Assembly (NCBI GenBank): GCA_964454745.1
Contig: CAYVUI010000118.1
Coordinates: 1-13,700 of the forward strand
Source of the DNA: CAYVUI01 sp964454745
GTDB taxonomy: Bacteria; Planctomycetota; Phycisphaerae; Sedimentisphaerales; Anaerohalosphaeraceae
DNA length: 13,700 bases
Direction of reading: 5' to 3'
Positions within the stretch are counted from its first letter, which is position 1; every line of letters starts with the position of its first letter. Below, one piece after another: positions 7,546-13,700 of the stretch. The notes beneath the pieces are model-generated. The model saw nothing but the letters and a program-made list of their open reading frames with translations, was not told where the DNA came from and made no database searches. A program made the translations under genes and the position numbers.

Positions 7546-8211
7546 ATGAAACCACTTTCCCAGTCGCCCTGGAAGCAGCGATGCCTATACTTTTTTGCAG
7601 GAGCGATTTTGGGCCTGATATGTGGATTCATCCAATTTATGTGGATGGAAATTGTTCCATATACTAACTTCATGCAGCAGCCCGGTTGGCTCAAGGCACT
7701 GAAGATTATTGTCGGCTGGTTTCCTTGGATAGTCTTTCTGGTCGTACTTATATTCCGTTTTTTCAAAGGTAATCAGGTTCGGGTCTTATTCCATTTCCTT
7801 GGCACTGCGCTTGGGTCCTCAGTGTTACCGGTTCTAATTATCGGGTTGTTAATTCTGGGCCCCATAGTCGATGAGATGAAACATGCCCATGAGTTCAACC
7901 CGGAATTGTGGAGAAATCATGAAGAAATTATGCAAAATCCCAAACAAGTTAAGTACGACATCATGTGGCCTCCTCGGCAGTGCATGGTTGACGATCTCAT
8001 CGAGAGCGGCCAACTTGACGGCTTGACTGAAGAACAGGTCATTGATCTTTTAGGCCAGCCGGATGACAGGAGTTATTTTGGTGAAACAGTAAATTGCGAT
8101 ATCTATTATTATCTTGGACCAGAAAGAGGATTTGGAGTTGACTCAGATTGGCTCTTTATCACCTTTGGAGAAGACGGCAAGATGGAGCGTTACTGGATCA
8201 CATCAGATTAG
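7546..8211 (+). CDS. Unrecognised membrane protein with BamE/SmpA-like C-terminal domain
   Basis: This 221-residue protein is not one I can name. It has three hydrophobic spans (roughly 13-35, 49-71 and 80-106), the first beginning close to the N-terminus with basic residues before it. A soluble tail follows. The tail, from about 145, reads CMVDDLIESGQLDGLTEEQV, then DLLGQPDD, YYYLGPERGF and a DWLFITF strand. This resembles the 'threshold helix plus two strands' pattern of BamE/SmpA-like small lipoprotein domains, which occur in many uncharacterised planctomycete proteins. The tail probably lies on the side of the membrane set by the odd number of spans. GAGGA before ATG 7546 supports the start. 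The gene is visibly AT-richer than its neighbours, has its own promoter, and shows no functional link to them, so it may be a recent or mobile addition. Confidence 0.75.
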   Translation: MKPLSQSPWKQRCLYFFAGAILGLICGFIQFMWMEIVPYTNFMQQPGWLKALKIIVGWFPWIVFLVVLIFRFFKGNQVRVLFHFLGTALGSSVLPVLIIGLLILGPIVDEMKHAHEFNPELWRNHEEIMQNPKQVKYDIMWPPRQCMVDDLIESGQLDGLTEEQVIDLLGQPDDRSYFGETVNCDIYYYLGPERGFGVDSDWLFITFGEDGKMERYWITSD

Positions 8212-8228
8212 TCGACAGTCCGTAGGAA

Positions 8229-8254
8229 GGGTAAAATATTTTTTTATTTTACCC
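8229..8254 (+). terminator. AT-rich perfect hairpin after the membrane-protein gene, possible terminator
   Basis: A ten-pair perfect stem, GGGTAAAATA (8229-8238) with TATTTTACCC (8245-8254), encloses a loop of six T residues and starts 17 bases after the stop at 8211. There is no T run after the stem, so termination is only a suggestion. Confidence 0.4.
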
Positions 8255-8342
8255 ATGCTGATAAAACTCAACATCCAAATATTCGCTCAATCCCAACCAG
8301 CCATCTCAATCGTTTGTAGGGTGGGCTCCGCCCACGCAGTTT

Positions 8343-8367
8343 AAAAAAGCCTGGCCGCAAGGCCGGG
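8343..8367 (-). terminator. Probable rho-independent terminator, minus strand
   Basis: Read on the minus strand, CCCGGCC-TTGC-GGCCAGG forms a seven-pair stem (one G-U pair) followed by C and six T residues. It lies about 220 bases after the nitroreductase stop, so its use by that gene is likely but not certain. A related hairpin lies at 9158-9181. Confidence 0.55.
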
Positions 8368-8420
8368 TTCCATGCCCTGCCTGCTTGCAATTTGAATATT
8401 TATCTGCTTTAAGGCATTCT

Positions 8421-8520
8421 GTGAAAATCTCTGCAATCCGCGGCTGATTAAAAATAAAAAATCCCTTTCGCCAAAGGCAAAATAATCAGCGGAAATCTGC
8501 GAAATCAGCGTTAAAAAAAC
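8421..8520. repeat. Degenerate ATCTGYG-type intergenic repeats
   Basis: CTGTGAAAATCTCTGCAATC with CGCGGCTGATTAAAAA (about 8421-8456), and AATCAGCGGAAATCTGCG with AAATCAGCGTTAAAAAAAC (about 8493-8520), are variants of one another. They also match the sequence at 9314-9343. Both copies run in the same orientation and end in an A-rich tract. Confidence 0.5.
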
Positions 8521-8587
8521 TGCGTTAATCATCTCGGTAAAAACGATGCTTATATGAGGGCGCATGTTTCTTTCTAACTTTCGGGCA

Positions 8588-9133
8588 TCACGGATATTCA
8601 TTATACGAGACAATCTCATCGGTCGTTTTTCTTCTTTTCCGGGGAACCCTGTCACTTGCAGGATATCCAACAGAAACAATCAACTCCACCCTCTTGCGTC
8701 TCGGAATCGAGAGCATTTTTTTCACCTTCCTCTCGTTAAACCAACCGAGCATACACGTCCCAAGTCCTTCCTCCGTAGCCTGCAGGCAGAAATGCTCCGC
8801 TGCGATCCCAATATCCATCTGGTGAAAGCTCTTTTTCTTGGCAATGTTCCCGAATTTCGCGGAGAGTTTCTGCCTTTCAGAGACAATCAAGACCAGGACC
8901 GGGGCCTGGAAAACAAAATAATTAAACTTCACCAATCCCCTGAAAGCCGCCTTTCCCAGCCGGTCTTTCAGCTCCGGGTCATTTACGACCACAAACTGAT
9001 AGGGTTGTGAGTTACAGGCCGAAGGCGCCAGCCGCGCTGCCTCAATGCAGCGTTCAATTTTGGCCAGTGGCACAGGAATATCCTTATAATTCCTCGCACT
9101 GTAGCGTTTCGCAGCCAAATCTAAAAAGCTCAT
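8588..9133 (-). CDS. Nitroreductase-family flavoprotein
   Basis: A 181-residue member of the FMN-dependent, NAD(P)H-using nitroreductase family, cytosolic and usually a homodimer. The flavin-binding N-terminal motif RYSARNY is at 10-16 and the family block RLAPSACNSQPYQFVVV at 34-50. The helix DIGIAAEHFCLQATEEGLGT (107-126) runs into CMLGWF, and the late motif IVSVGYP is at 152-158. The short length and sequence suit the small oxidoreductase subgroup whose natural substrate is unknown; nitro compounds, quinones and flavins are typical in vitro substrates. The start is supported by GGGAAG just upstream. It stands alone between two repeat-bearing spacers with no clear functional partner. Confidence 0.9.
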   Translation of the reverse strand: MSFLDLAAKRYSARNYKDIPVPLAKIERCIEAARLAPSACNSQPYQFVVVNDPELKDRLGKAAFRGLVKFNYFVFQAPVLVLIVSERQKLSAKFGNIAKKKSFHQMDIGIAAEHFCLQATEEGLGTCMLGWFNERKVKKMLSIPRRKRVELIVSVGYPASDRVPRKRRKTTDEIVSYNEYP

Positions 9134-9157
9134 ATCTTCCCGCCCATCCTGTTAGAT

Positions 9158-9181
9158 AAAAAAACCTCGGCCGTAAGGCCG
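9158..9181 (-). terminator. Probable terminator of the cys operon
   Basis: On the minus strand, CGGCC-TTAC-GGCCG (9181-9168) is followed by AGG and seven T residues (9164-9158). It lies about 175 bases beyond the cysQ stop and just upstream of the nitroreductase start. Confidence 0.5.
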
Positions 9182-9203
9182 TATCCATCAATGTTTCGCC
9201 AAC

Positions 9204-9238
9204 GGTGAAATATTGTCGAAGCAAAGCTTCGAATCACC
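9204..9238. repeat. Intergenic inverted repeat between nitroreductase and cysQ
   Basis: A perfect stem TCGAAGC-AAA-GCTTCGA (9216-9232) is enclosed by a second pairing, GGTGA (9204-9208) with TCACC (9234-9238), across an uneven internal loop. The function is not evident. It is too far from a T run to act as a terminator. Confidence 0.4.
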
Positions 9239-9313
9239 CACTCTCATAACCCACTGTATAGACAATCCAAAATGTGAAGCCAGTAACACAAACCCAATAA
9301 AAAATCTAATTTT

Positions 9314-9343
9314 AAAATCTGTGAAATCTGTGGCTAAAAAAAC
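9314..9343. repeat. ATCTGTG-type intergenic repeat, second cluster
   Basis: AAATCTGTGAAATCTGTGGC followed by TAAAAAAAC has an internal tandem of AATCTGTG and matches the copies at 8421-8520 in the same orientation. It lies about 150 bases from a hairpin, as the left-hand cluster does. Confidence 0.5.
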
Positions 9344-9355
9344 AAGTTGAATTCT

Positions 9356-10120
9356 TTATCCCTTTGCCTCCGCGATCAACGCCTCCATCATCGCCTTCCC
9401 GCACGCGAACATCCCCCCGTACAGCGTGTCCTTCCTGTTAAACACAAGCTCCCTGCCCTCCTTGTCCAGTACCACACCGCCGCCTGCCGCCACCAGCGCC
9501 GCCCCGGCCGCGACATCCCATTCGTTCTTGGGCACCAGCGTAAACGTCGCGTCATCCAGCCCCGCACTGACCCGCGCCAGCTTATACGCCACCGAGCCCA
9601 TCGCGACCACCTCGAACCCCCGGTCCCTGAACCTGTCCCACTCTCCCCGTCGCACCTCGCTGCGGCTGGCCAGGACCGTCGCACCGTCCAAATCCGCCTT
9701 TTCGCTCACCCGCACCTCGCGTCCGTTTAGCTTTACCCCCGTGTGTACCGATCCCACGAACATCTCGCCCCGCGCCGGGTTGCATATCCCCCCGGCCGCC
9801 GCCTTGCCGTCCACGCAGTACCCAATCGAGATGCACCACTCATCGATCCCCTCCACAAACTCCCGCGTCCCGTCAATCGGGTCCACGATCCACACCCGCT
9901 CTTTGCCCAGCCGGTCCGCACTGTCCACCGTTTCCTCCGAGAGCCACCCCTCGCCATCCTCCAGCAAACACTCCCGCAGCACCTTATCCAGCACAAGGTC
10001 CGCCTCGGTCACCGGGTCGCCGCCGCTCTTTTTCGTCGCCTCGATCGCGCCGGGCGTAAACACACTGACCGCCTCCCGCGCCGCACAAAGCCCCCGCTCG
10101 ATCCGTTCCAGTACATCCAT
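9356..10120 (-). CDS. cysQ: 3'(2'),5'-bisphosphate nucleotidase (PAP phosphatase)
   Basis: An inositol-monophosphatase-fold, Mg-dependent enzyme of 254 residues that hydrolyses 3'-phosphoadenosine 5'-phosphate (PAP) to AMP, clearing the by-product of PAPS use. Motifs in order are DPVTEAD (35-41), LSEE (60-63), the metal site IVDPIDGT (78-85) with Asp80 and Asp83, and the C-terminal NEWDVAAGA (199-207) with Asp202. The frame extends to a GTG at 10147 directly after the cysN stop. ATG at 10120 is preferred because a purine-rich GAGAG precedes it by six bases and family members begin here. It is the last gene of the cys operon, which supports a PAP role over inositol phosphate hydrolysis. Confidence 0.9.
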   Translation of the reverse strand: MDVLERIERGLCAAREAVSVFTPGAIEATKKSGGDPVTEADLVLDKVLRECLLEDGEGWLSEETVDSADRLGKERVWIVDPIDGTREFVEGIDEWCISIGYCVDGKAAAGGICNPARGEMFVGSVHTGVKLNGREVRVSEKADLDGATVLASRSEVRRGEWDRFRDRGFEVVAMGSVAYKLARVSAGLDDATFTLVPKNEWDVAAGAALVAAGGGVVLDKEGRELVFNRKDTLYGGMFACGKAMMEALIAEAKG

Positions 10121-10147
10121 GAAAAACTCTCGCTCCCTCGCCCGCAC

Positions 10148-11956
10148 TTACGGACGGAATATCACGCCCCGCTCCTGCAGCAATCCCTTAATTGCCTCCG
10201 CCGTCTCGTCTGCGTCGGTCACGTCCGGCTCCATCAGGTCATACTCAATATCCGTCGGCTCGCCGCCGAGCCACACCACGTACACCTGCTCGGTATCCAC
10301 ACCCGCCCGGATCATCTCCAAATCGTCCTGCACCAGCCCCGTTGCCGTCAGCACCACGATCATCCCCGCGTCCAGCATCAGGTTCACCACCTCCGACATC
10401 CGCCGAAGATGCTCACCGCGGTTGGTGTCCTTGCCCGGCTCCTTGATATCCGCGTCCACACCGTACAGGATATTCCCGATTCCGATAAAATACACAATCT
10501 TCCCATCGCGGAACAGCCGACTCTCGAACCGTTTGGCCACCGCCTTCTTGCCCGCCCCGCGCCAGCCGGTCACCAGCACCAAACTCGCCCGCTGATTGTA
10601 CCGCTCCGACCGCTCGTCCCGCGCAATCTCGCTGACCTCCCACTTATAGTTACGCCGCATCACCTGTTCGCGGATCTCGTCATGCGCATCGGCCGCCGCC
10701 TCGCGAACGATCCCGCCGCCGCGGATCTCAAATTCATCCACGATCACGAATCGACTCGTCTCCGCGCACATCCCCGTTACATCAAACGACACCGCCTGTT
10801 TCGTCTCAATCACACACTCGGCCACCTCATGGAAACCTACTTCGTCCTTTACCTCGCTGGCCGAAAGGTTCGAGCCGTCAATCACCCGTGTCACATCTAC
10901 CACCTGCGCCGCTACCTTCGACGTGCCGATCTTGAGCAGGTAATCCTTGCCCTTGACCAGCGGCTGTTTGCCCATCCAGAACACGTTGACCCGCAAGCGG
11001 CTGGCCACCTCCGGCTCCCGCTCGCCCTCTACTGTCGCAATCTCTCCCCGCGAGATATAAATCTGCTCTTCGAGCGTAAAGCCTGCCGCCTGCCCGGCCG
11101 CAAAGCACTCGGGGCCGTCCGCACTGAATACCTCCAGGCTCGCCACCTTGCTGCGTTTCTTCGACGGATAGAACACTACCTCATCCCCCGCACGCACCCG
11201 GCCCGAGGCCACCGTACCCGCCACGATCCGCCGTTTATCCCCGCCCTGGGTAAACTTGTACACATCCTGCACCGGCATCCGGAACGCCTGGTCGACCGGC
11301 AGTGCCGTTTTCGTAAAGCTCTCAATCGCCTCGAGCACCGTCGGCCCGGTATACCAGTCCATTTTCTCCCCGCGGTCGGCTACCATATCCCCCTCGCGAC
11401 CACTGGCCGGGATGAAGTCACATTCCAGGCCGATCTCCGCCAAAAATGCCGAATACTCCTTTACAATCGCATCGAACACGCCCTTGTCATACCCCACAAG
11501 ATCCATCTTATTGACCACCACCGCCATCTGCCCGATTCCGAGCATCGAGCACAAATACCCGTGCCGCCGGCTGTTCTCACGTACCCCTTCCTCCGCGTCA
11601 ATCACCAGCACCGCCGCCTCCGCGCGGGAAGCCCCCGTGACCATATTCTTCAAAAACTCGATATGCCCCGGCGCGTCGATCAAGAGGTAATCACGCTTCT
11701 TGGTCTTAAAGAACACCCGCGCCGCGTCGATCGTTATCCCCTGCGACTGCTCATCTTTGAGCGCATCGAGCAAAAACGCATACTCAAACGGCTTCGAGTT
11801 CCGCTCGCAGTTCGCCCGCACCTGGTCGAGCTTGCCCTCCGGCAGTGATCCCGTATCCGCCAGCATCCGGCCCAGAACCGTACTCTTGCCGTGGTCCACG
11901 TGCCCGGCGATCACAAGGTCCAGACGCTCCCGTTTTAATTTTGATGCTTCTGACAT
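10148..11956 (-). CDS. cysN: Sulfate adenylyltransferase subunit 1 (CysN) with a degenerate CysC-like C-terminal domain
   Basis: The GTPase subunit of ATP sulfurylase, which couples GTP hydrolysis to making adenosine 5'-phosphosulfate with CysD. The 602-residue protein begins with a translation-factor-like G domain: GHVDHGKST (18-26), DAPGH (94-98) and NKMD (149-152). Beta-barrel domains follow to about 425. From about 455 a second domain resembles APS kinase: VTGWRGAGKKAVA (462-474) stands where GLSGSGK[ST]T is expected. GIGN (492-495) replaces the DGDN element, and the helix NRGEHLRRMSEVVNLMLDAG (512-531) fits the family. The P-loop Ser/Thr is a Lys and the Asp pair is missing, so kinase activity is doubtful. 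ATG at 11956 (after GAGGGA) is preferred to the upstream TTG. The gene starts 17 bases after cysD. Confidence 0.93.
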   Translation of the reverse strand: MSEASKLKRERLDLVIAGHVDHGKSTVLGRMLADTGSLPEGKLDQVRANCERNSKPFEYAFLLDALKDEQSQGITIDAARVFFKTKKRDYLLIDAPGHIEFLKNMVTGASRAEAAVLVIDAEEGVRENSRRHGYLCSMLGIGQMAVVVNKMDLVGYDKGVFDAIVKEYSAFLAEIGLECDFIPASGREGDMVADRGEKMDWYTGPTVLEAIESFTKTALPVDQAFRMPVQDVYKFTQGGDKRRIVAGTVASGRVRAGDEVVFYPSKKRSKVASLEVFSADGPECFAAGQAAGFTLEEQIYISRGEIATVEGEREPEVASRLRVNVFWMGKQPLVKGKDYLLKIGTSKVAAQVVDVTRVIDGSNLSASEVKDEVGFHEVAECVIETKQAVSFDVTGMCAETSRFVIVDEFEIRGGGIVREAAADAHDEIREQVMRRNYKWEVSEIARDERSERYNQRASLVLVTGWRGAGKKAVAKRFESRLFRDGKIVYFIGIGNILYGVDADIKEPGKDTNRGEHLRRMSEVVNLMLDAGMIVVLTATGLVQDDLEMIRAGVDTEQVYVVWLGGEPTDIEYDLMEPDVTDADETAEAIKGLLQERGVIFRP

Positions 11957-11973
11957 AACCAATCCCTCAAGAC

Positions 11974-12855
11974 TTACATATATCCCCGCCGGCGAAGGCT
12001 CTCGAGCCCGCCGCCGTCTTCCTTGTCCTGTTCACGTCCGCTCCGCTCGGCGATATTGCTAAGCGCACCCGAACGAAGCTCATCGATCACCTCTTTGACC
12101 GTCTTCGCTTTCGACTGGATCGGGCTCGTACACGGCCAGCAGCCCAGGCTGCGGTACCGCGTCCCCTCGCCCTGGTCAAAGTAGAGCGACACCATCGGGA
12201 TCTTCTCCCGCTCGATGTACTCCCAGATATTCAGCTCCGTCCAGTCCAAAAGCGGGTGCACCCGCACATGCGTGCCCGGCGCGAAATCCGTCTTGTACTG
12301 GTTCCAGAACTCCGGCGGCTGGTCCGAAACCGCCCATTCGTTCTCCCGGTCCCGCGGCGAAAAGTACCGCTCCTTGGACCGTGAACCTTCTTCATCCGCA
12401 CGAACGCCGACAATCACGCCCGTATACGGCTCGGTATTTGCGTCAATCTCGTACTCCCCCTTTGCATGATTGAACCGAAACCGGCCCCAGCGACCGCTGA
12501 GCGTATGCTTGAGAGCCTCGGATTTTAAAAGCGAACAGCAGCGAATCCGGTCCGTATTGCACTCCGGAAACGTCTCCTTGCGTTCCAAAGCCTCCACGTT
12601 CTGACCGTAAATCATCGTCAATCTCCACTTTTTCGTCAGCCGGTCGCGGTATTCAATCATCTCCGGAATCTTGTACGACGTATCAATATGCACCAGCGGA
12701 AACGGCACATGCCCGAAAAACGCCTTTCGCGCCAGCCACAGCATTACCGTGCTGTCCTTGCCAATCGACCACAGCATGCACAGGCTCTTGAAGTTCGCGT
12801 ACGCCTCGCGAAGAATATGAACCGAACGGCTTTCGAGAAAATCGAGGTGTTCCAT
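11974..12855 (-). CDS. cysD: Sulfate adenylyltransferase subunit 2
   Basis: The catalytic PP-loop ATPase subunit of ATP sulfurylase, partner of CysN; 293 residues, close to the usual 300. The PP-loop YSIGKDS variant is present as WSIGKDST (29-36), followed by VMLWLARKAF. Later come HIDTSYKIPEM, CNTDRIRCCSLLK, the block GVRADEEGSRSKER, and LGCWPCT. It ends in the typical ERSGREQDKEDGGGLE then a short basic tail. Its ATG directly follows the cysC stop (TAAATG), which suggests translational coupling. Confidence 0.96.
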   Translation of the reverse strand: MEHLDFLESRSVHILREAYANFKSLCMLWSIGKDSTVMLWLARKAFFGHVPFPLVHIDTSYKIPEMIEYRDRLTKKWRLTMIYGQNVEALERKETFPECNTDRIRCCSLLKSEALKHTLSGRWGRFRFNHAKGEYEIDANTEPYTGVIVGVRADEEGSRSKERYFSPRDRENEWAVSDQPPEFWNQYKTDFAPGTHVRVHPLLDWTELNIWEYIEREKIPMVSLYFDQGEGTRYRSLGCWPCTSPIQSKAKTVKEVIDELRSGALSNIAERSGREQDKEDGGGLESLRRRGYM

Positions 12856-13419
12856 TTATTCAACTCCATCAAGATAAGGCGCCAGATACGCCATGATTTT
12901 TGCAAAGCTCTGCTCCTCGCTTTCTGCGTCCGTATCCACTACGATTTCCGCGCTGCGAGGTTCCTCGTATGGGTCATCAATCCCGGTAAACTGGGTAATC
13001 TGTCCGGCCCGAGCCTTCTTGTAAAGCCCTTTCACATCCCGTTTTTCGCACGTATCCAGCGAAGCCTTGACATATACCTCGATAAATCGCCTGCATCGCT
13101 CTCGTACGAAGGTTCGCGCCTGCTCGTAGGGCGAAATAAACGAACAAACCACCCACACCCCGTGCTTTTCGAGAAGACTGGCCATGAATCCTACCCGCCG
13201 GATGTGCTCATCACGAGAGGCTTTGTCAAATCCCGTCGCCGGGAACACCCCGCGCAGTACATCGCCGTCGAGACGCTCGACGTGCTCGCTTTTAGCCTGT
13301 AAAGCCTCACAAATACGGACCGCAAGCGTCGTCTTCCCCGATCCGCTAAGGCCCGTCAGCCACAATACAAATCCCTGCTGTTTCTGCATGAAATCCTGAA
13401 AACTCCCGATAGACTCCAT
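12856..13419 (-). CDS. cysC: Adenylyl-sulfate (APS) kinase
   Basis: Phosphorylates APS at the 3' position to give PAPS, using ATP, in the cytosol. The 187-residue protein carries an intact P-loop GLSGSGKTT (23-31), DGD (51-53), the helix SRDEHIRRVG (68-77) and FISPYEQAR (93-101) with the family's serine. These are the residues missing in the C-terminal domain of the neighbouring CysN. It is the first gene of the operon. The start is uncertain: ATG 13419 has no ribosome site and would leave a leader of about eight bases from the predicted promoter. ATG 13389 (residue 11) has AGGA just upstream and precedes the conserved part, giving 177 residues. Confidence 0.94.
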   Translation of the reverse strand: MESIGSFQDFMQKQQGFVLWLTGLSGSGKTTLAVRICEALQAKSEHVERLDGDVLRGVFPATGFDKASRDEHIRRVGFMASLLEKHGVWVVCSFISPYEQARTFVRERCRRFIEVYVKASLDTCEKRDVKGLYKKARAGQITQFTGIDDPYEEPRSAEIVVDTDAESEEQSFAKIMAYLAPYLDGVE

Positions 13420-13433
13420 TCCATTTGCCGGGT

Positions 13434-13462
13434 ATTTTATCCGAGAATGCGGCTTACTTCAA
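13434..13462 (-). promoter_or_regulatory. Promoter of the cys operon
   Basis: On the minus strand, -35 TTGAAG (13462-13457), a 17-base spacer and -10 TAAAAT (13439-13434) predict a start near 13427. No sulfur-related operator or riboswitch is recognised in the 222-base gap that it shares with the divergent gene to the right. Confidence 0.55.
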
Positions 13463-13599
13463 GCTGTCATTTTTTACCCTGAATTTCACTTTTCGGCGGG
13501 TTTTCAAATCACCCGTGTCCGGTTTATGCATTTCGCTTGACCCAACTGACCGTGCCTGCTATCGTTACCTAAGTGTAAACCCATTAAGTAAATACCAAA

Positions 13600-13641
13600 A
13601 AGATATGTCATAATGATGAAACCGAAACAGGAACAGTTTTT
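13600..13641 (+). promoter_or_regulatory. Possible extended -10 promoter and ribosome site for the right-edge gene
   Basis: TGTCATAAT (13606-13614) reads as an extended -10 box, with a start near 13621, and AGGA lies nine bases before the ATG at 13642. An alternative promoter is TTGACC (13537-13542) with TATCGT (13560-13565) at 17-base spacing. Neither is strong. Confidence 0.3.
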
Positions 13642-13700
13642 ATGCATAAATCTGACAAAGAAAACACGATTTGTCCCGTTTGTGAATCCTCTTCTTATTC
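13642..13700 (+). CDS. Start of a CxxC-containing protein (cut by the window edge)
   Basis: Nineteen complete codons from ATG 13642 are visible, with AGGA upstream. The peptide has a CPVC pair at residues 11-14 within ENTICPVCES. Such a short N-terminal CxxC is common in zinc-binding heads of class I SAM-dependent methyltransferases and some other proteins, but too little is present to assign a family. It is transcribed away from the cys operon. Confidence 0.5.
   Translation, partial: MHKSDKENTICPVCESSSY

Larger units (their letters stand above)
8212..8587. other. Gene-free, repeat-bearing spacer
   Basis: No convincing gene is seen here. Besides the AT-rich hairpin, the stretch holds a short GC hairpin GTGGGC-TCC-GCCCAC (8321-8335) preceded by TAGG. 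It also holds the GNRA-looped hairpin at 8343-8367 and two degenerate copies of an AATCTGCG-type repeat (about 8421-8456 and 8488-8520). Minus-strand open frames here lack protein-like features. Confidence 0.6.

Noticed and set aside
8341..8679. A 112-codon minus-strand frame in the repeat-bearing spacer
   Set aside because: It starts inside the nitroreductase gene in another frame and is built from repeat and hairpin sequence; no protein-like features.
8421..9343. CRISPR array suggested by recurring ATCTGTG-type units
   Set aside because: Copies are degenerate, few, partly tandem without uniform spacers, and no cas gene is present.
9743..11848. A 701-codon open frame on the plus strand, opposite cysQ and cysN
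   Set aside because: Its product is a low-complexity mix rich in His, Arg, Pro and Leu without any family motif, while the opposite strand carries clear cysQ and cysN motifs throughout. It is a by-product of GC-rich codon use.
11974..12855. SIGKDS in CysD as an altered PP-loop
   Set aside because: CysD proteins normally carry SIGKDS rather than SGGKDS, so this is the standard form.

Overview
The window is a GC-rich, densely coded bacterial segment. It carries two complete minus-strand metabolic operons, a divergently transcribed GntR regulator, two accessory genes in AT-richer surroundings, and a partial gene at each edge. The gene set (SDR-type fructuronate reductase, LarA-family enzyme, CysN with a CysC-like tail beside a separate CysC) and the intergenic repeats would fit a planctomycete, perhaps of the Phycisphaerae. 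That is an impression from memory of such genomes and has not been tested.

Layout. 1-1642 (-) is one unbroken frame encoding a GT2-GT4 glycosyltransferase fusion that runs off the left edge. 1712-6627 (-) is a complete transcription unit: promoter/operator, SDR oxidoreductase (UxuB-like), LarA-family nickel-pincer racemase/epimerase, PfkB kinase, 6-phosphogluconate dehydrogenase, then a rho-independent terminator. 6661-7393 (+) is a divergent FadR/GntR-type regulator with its own promoter. The two promoters carry matching operators (AATYGG-N13-CCAATT), each covering the -10 box and start site. 7546-8211 (+) encodes an unrecognised three-helix membrane protein with a BamE/SmpA-like tail. 8212-8587 and 9134-9355 are non-coding stretches with hairpins and 'CTGTGAAATCTGTGGCTAAAA'-like repeats, on either side of a nitroreductase gene (8588-9133, -). 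9356-13419 (-) is a sulfate-activation operon, cysC-cysD-cysN-cysQ. 13642-13700 (+) is the start of a CxxC-containing protein.

How the genes fit together. The first operon reads as a sugar-acid route. The SDR would reduce D-fructuronate to D-mannonate and LarA would epimerise C2 to give D-gluconate. The PfkB protein would phosphorylate it to 6-phosphogluconate, and Gnd would decarboxylate that to ribulose 5-phosphate. This would bypass mannonate dehydratase, KDG kinase and KDPG aldolase, none of which is here. The pathway is an inference from gene order and family knowledge, and is the most interesting proposal in the window. The cys operon makes PAPS and disposes of PAP, but no PAPS reductase is present, so sulfotransfer is as plausible a purpose as sulfate assimilation.
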